41,159 bases of DNA. Origin: a virus. The translations under genes were made by a program, and so were the position numbers. A model generated the notes under the pieces. It was not told the DNA's origin, ran no database searches, and worked only from the letters and a program-made list of their open reading frames with translations. Below, in pieces: positions 22,837 to 29,610 of this stretch (position 1 is the stretch's first letter; each line of letters opens with the position of its first letter). The stretch covers positions 1 through 41,159 of IMG/VR virus record IMGVR_UViG_3300031999_000071. One strand, 5' to 3'.

Positions 22837-23705
22837 CTGACAACCCACTCATCCCCGTCGCTGACGGGCCATGCGCCGAGTGCGGCGCTTTCGAGTACCA
22901 CCGCCCGACCTGCAGCGTCTTCCCGCTGCGCTCGTCCATCCACGTGCGCGTCCCCGAGGAGGAGGAGTCCGACCGCGCCCCGTGGGGCTTCCTCGTCATC
23001 AAGGACGGCCAGCAGGTGAACGTGCCGGTCGAGCACCGGCAGGCCGCCGAGTACATCCGCGACAACCTCGCCAAGGGCGGCTTCATCGTCGTCCTCGACG
23101 AGCCCTACATCCCGCCGAGGAGCGCGTTCACCTGCGGCGGCTGCGCCGTGAGCTTCCCGCTGGCCGCGCTCGAGCTGACCGACCGCGCGGGCGACGAGTG
23201 GTGCAAGCCCTGCGCCGACAAGATGGCGGCCGAGGTCACGCCCGACGCCGACGACGCCGACTTCATGTTCTACGTCGACACCGACCTCTGCCCGCGCTGC
23301 GGGGAGCAGGCCATCAGCCGCATGCGCGACGACGAGCTGCCCTACCAGTGTGACGCCTGTGGGCTGCGTTTCGGCCCTCGGCCCGCCCATCCCGCCAACG
23401 GAGTGCTCGCCGCCGCGCAGCGCGCCTCTGCGGCCCCTGAGGCCGTCCTCGGCGTGGGGCCGGTGGATTCCAACCACTGCCGGTGGTGCGGTGCCGAGCT
23501 GACGTTCGAGGACGACGGGGACGCGGAGAACGGCCCGCACCTCTTCGCCTACTGCGACAACGACGACTGCCCCGGCGACCCCGCCGACCCGCAGCCGCCC
23601 GAGGGCTGGCACGACTACGACCCCGCCGAGGACGCCGACTCCGAGCTGGTGGCGAGCCCGCCTGAGGAGCCGATGACGGTGACGCCGACGCACGGCCAGT
23701 CGTGA
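22833..23705 (+). CDS. Multi-zinc-ribbon protein
   Basis: The 290-residue protein starts at the ATG overlapping the previous stop. It has at least four Cys-pair modules: CAEC with a later Cys, CGGC with CKPC, CPRC with CDAC, and CRWC with CDNDDC. The C-terminus is acidic and Pro-rich. Multiple ribbons suggest protein or nucleic-acid binding. It is coupled to the cyclotransferase gene and ends the P1 unit. No named family. Confidence 0.65.
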   Translation: MTDNPLIPVADGPCAECGAFEYHRPTCSVFPLRSSIHVRVPEEEESDRAPWGFLVIKDGQQVNVPVEHRQAAEYIRDNLAKGGFIVVLDEPYIPPRSAFTCGGCAVSFPLAALELTDRAGDEWCKPCADKMAAEVTPDADDADFMFYVDTDLCPRCGEQAISRMRDDELPYQCDACGLRFGPRPAHPANGVLAAAQRASAAPEAVLGVGPVDSNHCRWCGAELTFEDDGDAENGPHLFAYCDNDDCPGDPADPQPPEGWHDYDPAEDADSELVASPPEEPMTVTPTHGQS

Positions 23706-23712
23706 TTCGGGC

Positions 23713-23741
23713 TTGACACGCTGTAGAGCCAGGTTTAGAGT
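23713..23741 (+). promoter_or_regulatory. Early promoter P2 (consensus -35, 17-base spacer)
   Basis: TTGACA, a 17-base spacer and TAGAGT give the best sigma-70-type promoter in the window. Bases around the -10 (AGGTTTAGAGT) match P1. It lies in the 112-base gap after the multi-zinc-ribbon gene. Confidence 0.8.
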
Positions 23742-23758
23742 TGTGGAAAGTGTGGAAG

Positions 23759-23775
23759 GAACCGCACAGCGGTTC
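23759..23775 (+). promoter_or_regulatory. 5'-leader hairpin of P2
   Basis: GAACCGC / GCGGTTC forms a 7-bp stem with an ACA loop near the expected mRNA start. It is followed by AACCCGCAGCCAGCC, which matches the P1 leader. The stems differ in sequence but keep pairing, which supports a structural role. Confidence 0.55.
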
Positions 23776-23817
23776 AACCCGCAGCCAGCCAACAAGACCG
23801 CACGAGGAGGAACCACC

Positions 23818-24402
23818 ATGAAGGCTACATACACCATCACCTTCGCAGACGGCACCACCGAGAAGTTCGAGCGCACGACCCGCATCTTCCCGACGATGGA
23901 GAACCCCACCGACCGCACCTCCGCCATCCTCACCCGGCTCGCCTGCGACGGCGTGCAAATCGACAAGGTCGAGGAGTCCTTCAGCCGCACCGAGGCCGGG
24001 CGCACGCACACCGGCCACACCATCCTCTTCAAGAGCGACGCCCAGAAGGAGCGCGAGGAGGCCGAGTCGATGCGCCAGAGCATCCACTTCAACCACCAGT
24101 ACGCGACCAGCCGCTACCTCGACCAGCTGAAGGAGGCCGCGCAGGAGCTGCGCCGCGCCGCCGACGAGATGGAGCGCATGCACCTCATCCTCCAGACCGC
24201 CGTCATCCTCCCCGACAGCCCGCGTGAGCCCTACGGCGACGTCGGCCTCCTGCCGAGCACCGTCAGCCCCATCCGCTTCGCGACGCAGGCCGTCGAGCTG
24301 GTCACGCGCGTCCCCAACAACACCCGCGTCCACTACCTCGTGCAGTACGCCGCCGAGCTGGCGGACTCCGCCAAGGCCGACGAGAAGTACCTCGCCTGCT
24401 GA
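23818..24402 (+). CDS. Hypothetical early protein with helical core
   Basis: The 194-residue protein is first behind P2 with a GAGGAGGAACCACC ribosome site. A short beta N-terminus (TYTITFADGTTEKFE) is followed by a long charged helix (AQKEREEAESMRQSI to AQELRRAADEMERMH), likely a coiled coil, and a helical C-terminus. I do not recognise a family. An upstream in-frame extension overlapping the promoter is rejected. Confidence 0.6.
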   Translation: MKATYTITFADGTTEKFERTTRIFPTMENPTDRTSAILTRLACDGVQIDKVEESFSRTEAGRTHTGHTILFKSDAQKEREEAESMRQSIHFNHQYATSRYLDQLKEAAQELRRAADEMERMHLILQTAVILPDSPREPYGDVGLLPSTVSPIRFATQAVELVTRVPNNTRVHYLVQYAAELADSAKADEKYLAC

Positions 24403-24420
24403 GCCTCCCCAAATACGAAC

Positions 24421-24448
24421 CCTAGGGCCGCCGGTGAGCGGCCTTAGG
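24421..24448 (+). terminator. Strong hairpin in the gap after the P2 first gene
   Basis: An 11-bp stem (CCTAGGGCCGC with GCGGCCTTAGG, one G-U pair) closes a CGGTGA loop. There is no T-run. It probably terminates partly or separates the first P2 gene from those that follow. Confidence 0.5.
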
Positions 24449-24478
24449 ACGTGACAGACGAGCGAAGGAGGAACCACC

Positions 24479-24862
24479 ATGAACGGTCTCTACCACACAC
24501 TGTATCTGGAGGAGGCGTGCGTCGAGGCGACGCGCCGCGCCGAGCAGAACGGCCAGCCCTACTGGGTCGAGCACGTCCGCACCGAGTATGTCGTCACGCC
24601 GCGCCAGCCCAAGGTCTTCGAGTTCTCCAGCGAGCTGGAGGAGGGCTGCCAGCACGAGGCCGACCAGCTCATCAAGGAGCTGGGCCTCGTCGCACAGTTC
24701 ACGCACAAGATTCGCAGCCGCCAGCTCGGCCTCGCCGAGGCCCGCGACGACCTCTACCGGGGGCTCGTCGAGGAGCTGGACTGCGACGACAAGTTCGCGT
24801 GGGTCGTCGTGGACAAGGTCACCAAGCTCTCAGGGGCCGAGGGCTTCTGCTACGACTGGTGA
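24479..24862 (+). CDS. Hypothetical early protein
   Basis: The 127-residue acidic helical protein (YLEEACVEATRRAEQNGQP, EEGCQHEADQLIKELGLVAQ, EARDDLYRGLVEELDCDDKF) has the shared GAAGGAGGAACCACC ribosome site. No catalytic motif is recognised. The stop is followed after 9 bases by the next ATG. Confidence 0.6.
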   Translation: MNGLYHTLYLEEACVEATRRAEQNGQPYWVEHVRTEYVVTPRQPKVFEFSSELEEGCQHEADQLIKELGLVAQFTHKIRSRQLGLAEARDDLYRGLVEELDCDDKFAWVVVDKVTKLSGAEGFCYDW

Positions 24863-24871
24863 GGAGGAGTG

Positions 24872-26146
24872 ATGACGGCTACTGAGACAACTGAACTCTT
24901 CTTCGACTGGCGTTCGCAGGACGTCCCCGCGTGGGCCGTCCCGGTGCTGGAGCGCAAGGTCGCTGCCGTGAACCGCCGCGCCGAGCGCGCTGGCATCGCG
25001 GGCCGCTACACCGTCGCGGTCGAGCCCTACGAGGAGGCCTACAAGGACGACGCGGGCCTCCCGCACGTGCGTCACATGGCGCACACGACCGTCCTCGGTG
25101 ACCTCCTCAAGGTGGAGGGCTTCACCTTCGCCGCCACCATCGACTGGTCGCTCGGCCAGCCCCTCCTGCGCCGCAACCCCGACCTCCCTGAGGCCATGGT
25201 CATCACCGCCCCGGCGAGCAAGCGCTGCGACCACTGCGGGACCGCCCGCAGCCGCATCGACACCTACCTCGTCATCGACGAGACGAGCGGCCAGCTCACG
25301 CAGGTGGGCAGGAACTGCCTCGCCGCCTACTGCGGCCTCCAGCCCGGCTGGGTCAGCCTCGCCACCGACGAGTCCATGCGCTACGACGCGGAGGGCTGGG
25401 GCGGGGGCCGCGAGTACTTCACGGTCACCGTCCAAGACGCCCTCGCCATCGCCCTCGCCATCGTCGAGTACGACGGCTCCTACAAGCCCGCCGCCTTCGA
25501 GAACGACGCGACCAAGGGCAAGTGGTGGCTGGTCATGGGCGAGACCATCTACAACCGCCATGAGCCCGACCCGGTGCAGAAGGCGTACCGCGAGTACGTC
25601 AAGGAGCACCTCGACGAGCATCAGCCCGCCGCCTGTGAGCTGGTGGAGTGGATGCGCGCCCTCGACGCCGACTCCGACAACGACTTCCTCTACAACCTCC
25701 ACACCATCGGCATGGTGACGAGCATCGGCAGCCGCCACGTGGGCCTCTGCCTCGCCGCCATCCCCGCGCACGACAAGGAGGTCATCCGCAGGCAGGAGGC
25801 CAGTGAGCGCGGCCCGGTGCCGACCGGCAGCGCCATCACCATCGAGGGCGTCATCGAGAAGCTCTGGGAGCGCGAGGACGAGTGGGGCATCCAGTGGAAG
25901 CTGTGGCTGCGCCTCGACAACGGCAGCCGCGTCTACTCGACCGCCCCGCAGGCCCTGCTTGACCTGCTTCGCACGGACACCACGAGCATGACCGGCCGCG
26001 TCATCGGCTGGCAGCAGGAGAACGCCGAGGGCAAGCGCATCGCCCTCACCGCCAACGTCGAGGCCGCCCACGACGACCCCACCACCGGGTTCGCCAAGCG
26101 GCCGCGCAAGCCCGTCATCATCGACACGGAGGAGGTGGCGTCGTGA
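24872..26146 (+). CDS. Conserved phage protein with central zinc knuckle, possible nucleic-acid binding
   Basis: This 424-residue protein has a central KRCDHCGTARSRIDTYLV knuckle followed by LTQVGRNCLAAYCG, so two Cys pairs are likely joined in one site. A helical region follows, then a C-terminal stretch that looks like an OB fold (ITIEGVIEKLWERED, WKLWLRLDNGSRVY, GRVIGWQQENAEGKRIALT). Similar RCDHCG...VG..C proteins occur in phages and plasmids, without known function to me. ATG 24872 is preferred to the adjoining GTG because of spacing from GAGGAGG. Confidence 0.65.
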   Translation: MTATETTELFFDWRSQDVPAWAVPVLERKVAAVNRRAERAGIAGRYTVAVEPYEEAYKDDAGLPHVRHMAHTTVLGDLLKVEGFTFAATIDWSLGQPLLRRNPDLPEAMVITAPASKRCDHCGTARSRIDTYLVIDETSGQLTQVGRNCLAAYCGLQPGWVSLATDESMRYDAEGWGGGREYFTVTVQDALAIALAIVEYDGSYKPAAFENDATKGKWWLVMGETIYNRHEPDPVQKAYREYVKEHLDEHQPAACELVEWMRALDADSDNDFLYNLHTIGMVTSIGSRHVGLCLAAIPAHDKEVIRRQEASERGPVPTGSAITIEGVIEKLWEREDEWGIQWKLWLRLDNGSRVYSTAPQALLDLLRTDTTSMTGRVIGWQQENAEGKRIALTANVEAAHDDPTTGFAKRPRKPVIIDTEEVAS

Positions 26147-26334
26147 CTAGCGAAGACGCCCAGAAGCTGGAGACCGGCGACCGCGTGACCTACGCTGCCG
26201 GGACGCCTGACGAGATAGGCGGTACGGTCCTCGGCCGCAGCGGCTACTTCGCCGAGGTCGTCACCATCATGTTCGACGACCAGAAGCCGGGGGCGGTCCA
26301 CGTCCGCGACATGCGCAACTACGACCGCAGGTGA
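26143..26334 (+). CDS. Small SH3-like beta protein
   Basis: The 63-residue protein starts at GTG in a GTGA overlap. The pattern LETGDRVTYAAG, IGGTVLGRSG and VVTIMFDDQKPGAVHV resembles small SH3/KOW-like barrels. Function unknown. It is translationally coupled to the zinc-knuckle protein. Confidence 0.6.
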   Translation: MTSEDAQKLETGDRVTYAAGTPDEIGGTVLGRSGYFAEVVTIMFDDQKPGAVHVRDMRNYDRR

Positions 26335-26338
26335 CGCC

Positions 26339-26470
26339 GTGCCCGACTACTTCCAGACCGTGGGCTTCCAGCGCGACTTCGCCAAGCTGATGCAGGTGCT
26401 CGACCGCCTCGCTGCCGCCCTCGAACGTATCGCCGCGCAGAGCGAGAAGGAGCCGCCCGCCAGTGAGTAG
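26339..26470 (+). CDS. Very small helical protein
   Basis: A 43-residue frame starts at GTG 5 bases after the preceding stop and encodes a helix (FAKLMQVLDRLAAALERIAA) with a short acidic tail. It fills what would otherwise be a gap, and its TAG stop is the first three bases of the motif copy at 26468. The ribosome site is weak, so expression may depend on coupling. Confidence 0.5.
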   Translation: MPDYFQTVGFQRDFAKLMQVLDRLAAALERIAAQSEKEPPASE

Positions 26471-26521
26471 ACCACCGCAACCCGAACGCCTCGGCAAACG
26501 GCCTGCAAACGCCGTTTGCCG
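26468..26521 (+). promoter_or_regulatory. 54-bp intergenic motif, copy C, with perfect 11-bp inverted repeat
   Basis: It has TAGACC, then GCAAACGGC at 26494 and GCAAACGCC at 26505, with the same spacing as copies A and D. In this copy the arms CGGCAAACGGC (26492) and GCCGTTTGCCG (26511) are perfectly complementary around an 8-base loop. It could therefore also act as an RNA hairpin or terminator. The next ribosome site follows at once. Confidence 0.65.
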
Positions 26522-26535
26522 GGGAAGGAGGAGCC

Positions 26536-26766
26536 ATGCCTACCGAGACCAAGAGCTGCCCGCGCTGCGGAGCGCCCTACACGCCCTACGGGGCCGAGTA
26601 CATCCCGGCGGTGTCGCCGCCGTTCCCGGCCCTGTCGCGCCGCGACAACAAGACCTACGTCTGTAGCGGCTGCGGCACCGTCGAGGCCCTTGAGGACTTC
26701 GGCGCTCTGCCGCCCTTCCAAGGCCCGGTCTACTGGGACAAGGAGGAGCCATGCGAGACAAGCTGA
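26536..26766 (+). CDS. Small zinc-ribbon protein
   Basis: The 76-residue protein has CPRCGAPYTPYG and CSGCGTVEALEDFG pairs, a classic four-Cys ribbon. GAAGGAGGAGCC precedes ATG. It overlaps the next gene by 16 bases. Function unknown; probably nucleic-acid or protein binding. Confidence 0.65.
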   Translation: MPTETKSCPRCGAPYTPYGAEYIPAVSPPFPALSRRDNKTYVCSGCGTVEALEDFGALPPFQGPVYWDKEEPCETS

Positions 26767-27011
26767 CCAAGGAGGAGCGCGTCATCGAGCTGCTCTACGA
26801 CGGGCGCTGGCACAGTGGCCGCGAGCTGGCCCTCAAGGTGTCGCACCGCTTCGGCGGCTACCTCTTCACGCTCAAGAAGCAGGGCTTCGTCTGGGAGAAG
26901 CGCCGCGACCCCGCCGCCCCCAAGGGCGAGTCGTGGTGGCAGTACCGCCTCGTCCACATCCCCGGCTTCGGGAGCGACCCGCACGGGCAGACGCACATGG
27001 AGGTGGAGTGA
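26751..27011 (+). CDS. Small winged-helix-like DNA-binding protein
   Basis: This 86-residue protein reads like a compact winged helix: KEERVIELLYDGRWHSGREL, then a recognition-helix-like ALKVSHRFGGYLFTLKKQG and a wing with WWQYRLVHI. It lies just downstream of motif copy C, so it is one candidate for a factor that binds the 54-bp motif. That link is speculative. The stop overlaps the next ATG. Confidence 0.6.
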   Translation: MRDKLTKEERVIELLYDGRWHSGRELALKVSHRFGGYLFTLKKQGFVWEKRRDPAAPKGESWWQYRLVHIPGFGSDPHGQTHMEVE

Positions 27012-27256
27012 TGGACGCCCTCAACCTCGCCCGCTACGGGCTGTGGAAGATGCTCTCCATGGAGGACAAGCGCGCCTACCGCAAGTGGGCCGACGAGCAG
27101 TACGACGCCGACCGCGAGCAGCCCGTCAAGCAGGTCTGGCACCCGGTCGTGCGGCAGGAGTGGGGCCGCCTCATCGAGGCGCAGGCCCGCGCCGAGCTGG
27201 AGCTGATGCAGATGCGCGCCGACGCCGCCGACGCGCCCGAGGAGGAGGGGCCATGA
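27011..27256 (+). CDS. Hypothetical small helical protein
   Basis: The 81-residue charged protein (ARYGLWKMLSMEDKRAYRKW, WGRLIEAQARAELELMQMRA) is likely all helical with an acidic C-terminus DAPEEEGP. It starts in an ATG overlap with the previous stop and overlaps the next gene in ATGA. No function recognised. Confidence 0.6.
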   Translation: MDALNLARYGLWKMLSMEDKRAYRKWADEQYDADREQPVKQVWHPVVRQEWGRLIEAQARAELELMQMRADAADAPEEEGP

Positions 27257-27615
27257 CGACCTACGAGACACGCGGCATGGGCGAGGGCGAGCCGGGCCTA
27301 CAGGCCCTCTTCGCCGAGCTTGTACAGGCCCTCTTCGCCGAGCTTGAGCCCGGCAGGGACACCGGCCCGAACGCGGGGCTGGCCATCGAGTTCGAGAGCG
27401 GCGTCAAGCTCTCCCTCGTCTGGGGCTGGGGCACCTACTCCGCCCCTGACACGGTGGAGGTGGCGGTCGTCGGCAAGGACGGCGAGTGGCTGACGCCCGA
27501 CGTGGCCCGCGCCGCCTTCGAGGAGGACATCGGGGATGTCGTGGACGGCTACTGCGACGCGGAGCGCGTCCATGCCTACTTCCTCACGGCGCAGGCGTGG
27601 AAGGAGGGGGCGTGA
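27253..27615 (+). CDS. Hypothetical protein with an internal 8-residue duplication
   Basis: The 120-residue protein starts in an ATGA overlap. Near residue 15 it has a perfect duplication giving QALFAEL twice. The remainder looks alpha/beta (LAIEFESGVKLSLVWGWG, TVEVAVVGKDGEWL). Function unknown. The following gene starts in a GTGA overlap. Confidence 0.58.
   Translation: MTTYETRGMGEGEPGLQALFAELVQALFAELEPGRDTGPNAGLAIEFESGVKLSLVWGWGTYSAPDTVEVAVVGKDGEWLTPDVARAAFEEDIGDVVDGYCDAERVHAYFLTAQAWKEGA
27299..27346 (+). repeat. Exact 24-bp tandem duplication
   Basis: The unit runs from 27299 to 27322 and is repeated without a base change at 27323-27346. Both copies are in frame and add eight residues. 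The lack of any difference points to a recent slippage event. Confidence 0.85.
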
Positions 27616-27836
27616 CGGACTACAACGGCTGGACGAACTGGGCGACGTGGAACGTGTACGTCTGGCTCACCAACGACGAGGCCGTGTACCGCGCCGCCCA
27701 CGAGGCCGCCCACGAAGACAACGTGCCCAAGCTCACGGCCCTCGCCCTGCACTGGACGCGGGCCGTGAGTGGTGACGGCGTGAATCTGCGCGAGGTCGAC
27801 TGGCCCGAGATAGTCGCCGGGCTGAAGGAGGAGTGA
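27612..27836 (+). CDS. DUF7249-like phage protein
   Basis: The 74-residue protein begins TDYNGWTNWATWNVYVWLTN, the signature of a small phage family (NGWxNxxTWNvxLWlxND). Members are common in accessory regions of phages. No biochemical role is known to me. It starts at GTG in a GTGA overlap behind AAGGAGGGGG and its stop overlaps the next ATG (TGATG). Confidence 0.7.
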   Translation: MTDYNGWTNWATWNVYVWLTNDEAVYRAAHEAAHEDNVPKLTALALHWTRAVSGDGVNLREVDWPEIVAGLKEE

Positions 27837-28069
27837 TGACACCGGGACTCGACGGACTCGACGAGTGGATTACCGGCCACTACGGCGAGGACCAGTTCAG
27901 GGACGCGGTCTTCTGCACCGACTGCATGCACTACAACGGCGGCATGTGCTTCAACGAGAAGTCGCCCTACCACAAGCGCCTGATGGAGGAGGAGGAGACC
28001 TGCGACGAGGCCGAGGTCTACGACCCGCGCGACGACGAGCCGCAGGACCTCGACGAGCGCCGGGGATAG
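27836..28069 (+). CDS. Small cysteine-containing acidic protein
   Basis: The 77-residue protein has CTDCMHYNGGMCF and a later Cys in EEETCDEAEVY, a possible zinc site, then a strongly acidic C-terminus. ATG 27836 is preferred to GTG 27833 by spacing to GGAGGAG. The upstream part of the next promoter overlaps its 3' end. Confidence 0.6.
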   Translation: MTPGLDGLDEWITGHYGEDQFRDAVFCTDCMHYNGGMCFNEKSPYHKRLMEEEETCDEAEVYDPRDDEPQDLDERRG

Positions 28070-28077
28070 TGTAGGAT
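28050..28077 (+). promoter_or_regulatory. Putative promoter P3 for the recombination block
   Basis: TCGACG, a 16-base spacer and TAGGAT form a moderate sigma-70-type promoter. The -10 and following bases, TAGGATGGTGG, match the style of P1 (TAGAGTGGTGG) and P2 (TAGAGTTGTGG). It lies 38 bases before the next start. Confidence 0.5.
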
Positions 28078-28114
28078 GGTGGAAACACGTCCAGACCAGT
28101 CAAGGAGGGCATCC

Positions 28115-28822
28115 ATGACAGAAGTGACGAACAGCACCGACGAGACCCGCCACATCGACGTCATCAGGGCCGACGCCTACGCCTTGGTCGTCGAGGCGGA
28201 GCCGCTGGCCGAGGTGACTGAGGACAACCTGCACGACGCCAGCGAGGTGCTGGCCCGCTGCGCGGCCGTCCTCAAGTCCGCCGAGCGCCTGCGGGTCGCC
28301 ATGACCAAGCCGCTGCTCGACCACAAGAAGTACCTCGACACCATCTTCAAGGAGTCGGTGGCTCCGGTCCAAGAGCTGTCCGACCGCCTGCGCGCCGCCA
28401 TCACGCGCTACAACACCGAGCGCGAGCGCGTGCGTGAGGAGCAGGAACGCCTCGCCCGCGCCGTGCTGGCCCAGCGCCAGCGCGAGCACGAGGCCGACCG
28501 CGCCAAGCTCGCCGAGGCCGCAGGCGTGCCCCTCGATGCGCTGCCGGTGGAAGACCTCAGCCGCCTCCGCGCCCCGGCGCTCGAGACCGAGGTCGTCACC
28601 GCCTCGGGCTCCGTCACGGCGCGCCCCGTCGTCAAGGTGCACATCGCCAACTCCAACCTCGTGCCGCGCCCGTGGTGCGTGCCCGACGAGAAGGCCATCA
28701 CGGCGTTCGTCAGGGCCGCCGTCAAGGACGAGGGCATCGAGGCGGCGCGCCGCACGGTGGCTGACATCTTCGCGGCGGGCGTCACGTTCGAGGTGGAGAT
28801 GGTGACCGTCGTCAACACCTGA
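28115..28822 (+). CDS. Coiled-coil protein of the Erf recombination region
   Basis: The 235-residue protein has a long charged coiled coil (about residues 35-145, including TRYNTERERVREEQERLARA) and a C-terminal alpha/beta domain (VVKVHIANSNLVPRPW, EKAITAFVRAAVKDEGIEAA, ADIFAAGVTFEVEM). Proteins of this build often lie upstream of phage single-strand annealing proteins, perhaps as partners. The ATG has an AAGGAGGGCATCC ribosome site shared with two later genes. Confidence 0.65.
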   Translation: MTEVTNSTDETRHIDVIRADAYALVVEAEPLAEVTEDNLHDASEVLARCAAVLKSAERLRVAMTKPLLDHKKYLDTIFKESVAPVQELSDRLRAAITRYNTERERVREEQERLARAVLAQRQREHEADRAKLAEAAGVPLDALPVEDLSRLRAPALETEVVTASGSVTARPVVKVHIANSNLVPRPWCVPDEKAITAFVRAAVKDEGIEAARRTVADIFAAGVTFEVEMVTVVNT

Positions 28823-28832
28823 AGGAGGAGAG

Positions 28833-29045
28833 ATGCCAGTAGCGACCACGACTTCATGGCAGGGCACCGGGCAGGCCCGCTACACGCTGCGGCAGGCGGC
28901 TGAGATAGCCCACTGCTGCTACGAGACGGTGTGGCGGGCGGTGAAGCGCGGCGACCTCACGGCCACGCGGCGCGGCCAGCATGGGCGTTACCTCGTGGCC
29001 GAGTCCGACCTCATGGCGTGGGCTTTCCCAAAGGCCCGGCCATGA
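28833..29045 (+). CDS. Small helix-turn-helix protein (excisionase/MerR-like)
   Basis: The 70-residue protein carries YTLRQAAEIAHCCYETVWRA, VKRGDLTATRRGQHGRYLVA and ESDLMAWAF, the pattern of HTH_17/excisionase-type winged helices. No integrase accompanies it here, so it may be a regulator rather than an excisionase. A TACAAT element overlaps the bases just after its stop. Confidence 0.7.
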   Translation: MPVATTTSWQGTGQARYTLRQAAEIAHCCYETVWRAVKRGDLTATRRGQHGRYLVAESDLMAWAFPKARP

Positions 29046-29049
29046 CTGC

Positions 29050-29055
29050 TACAAT
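29050..29055 (+). promoter_or_regulatory. Putative -10 element for the small membrane protein unit
   Basis: TACAAT lies 5 bases after the HTH gene. The best -35 candidate, TTCCCA at 29025, has a long 19-base spacer. The predicted leader of about 90 bases is strongly structured. Confidence 0.4.
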
Positions 29056-29090
29056 GAGCGCGCCGTCGGCTTGGCGGCTGGATGCCCTCG

Positions 29091-29133
29091 GGGGGCGGCG
29101 CGCGGGACTCGGCCGGGTCTGCGCGCTGCCCCC
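29091..29133 (+). promoter_or_regulatory. Long leader hairpin before a small membrane protein gene
   Basis: A 13-bp stem (GGGGGCGGCGCGC with GCGCGCTGCCCCC, one G-U pair) closes a 17-base loop. It ends 9 bases before the AAGGAGG site of the next gene. It is not followed by a T-run. It could be an attenuator or could control access to the ribosome site. Confidence 0.5.
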
Positions 29134-29154
29134 TGACCAATCAAGGAGGACGCC

Positions 29155-29367
29155 GTGACGAAGACCGTCGCCCAAGTGCGCACCATCCTGCTCGTCTTCG
29201 CAGCCACCATCTTGGGGCTGCTCATCACGGGCGGAGTGGACCTCCTATCGCTCAACGGCTGGAGCGACTGGCGGCCTTACGTGACCGCCGGTATCGCAGC
29301 CGTGTCCGTCTACGTCTACAAGTTCCTGAGCCCGTTCGACAGCGCCTACGGCGTGGGCTCCGAGTAA
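29155..29367 (+). CDS. Small membrane protein, two predicted helices
   Basis: The 70-residue protein has a first hydrophobic segment (RTILLVFAATILGLLITGGV) and a second (YVTAGIAAVSVYVYKFL), with a short polar tail. It resembles a small holin-like or superinfection-type membrane protein, but its location far from the lysis cassette argues against assigning lysis. GTG start with AAGGAGG upstream. Confidence 0.6.
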   Translation: MTKTVAQVRTILLVFAATILGLLITGGVDLLSLNGWSDWRPYVTAGIAAVSVYVYKFLSPFDSAYGVGSE

Positions 29368-29387
29368 GCCACCGAAGGAGGGCATCC

Positions 29388-29582
29388 ATGCACGACTGGC
29401 AGCTCGACGAGGAGCTGAGCCAACAGCTCTGGCGGGCGCGGCGCGAGGCCGAACGGTCTGCACGTCGCGCCCGCAAGGCGCGCCGCAAGCAACGCATCTT
29501 CAGCGTCGCGGTCTTCGCCGTCTGCTGCTTCGCGGCGTTCTACCTGCTCGTCCATGTGGGAGCGGCCCTGCTGCTCCACTAG
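29388..29582 (+). CDS. Small single-pass membrane protein
   Basis: The 64-residue protein has a basic N-terminal half (RRARKARRKQR) followed by a C-terminal membrane helix (IFSVAVFAVCCFAAFYLLVH). A positive-inside rule predicts a cytoplasmic N-terminus. It uses the GAAGGAGGGCATCC ribosome site. Function unknown. The long frame that overlaps it upstream is not its true start. Confidence 0.6.
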   Translation: MHDWQLDEELSQQLWRARREAERSARRARKARRKQRIFSVAVFAVCCFAAFYLLVHVGAALLLH

Positions 29583-29610
29583 AACACCACCAACCGTCAG
29601 GAGGGCATCC

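Noticed and set aside
29155-29367. Second holin
   Set aside because: Two membrane segments fit, but it is 9.4 kb from the endolysin and beside recombination genes; a lysis role has no contextual support.
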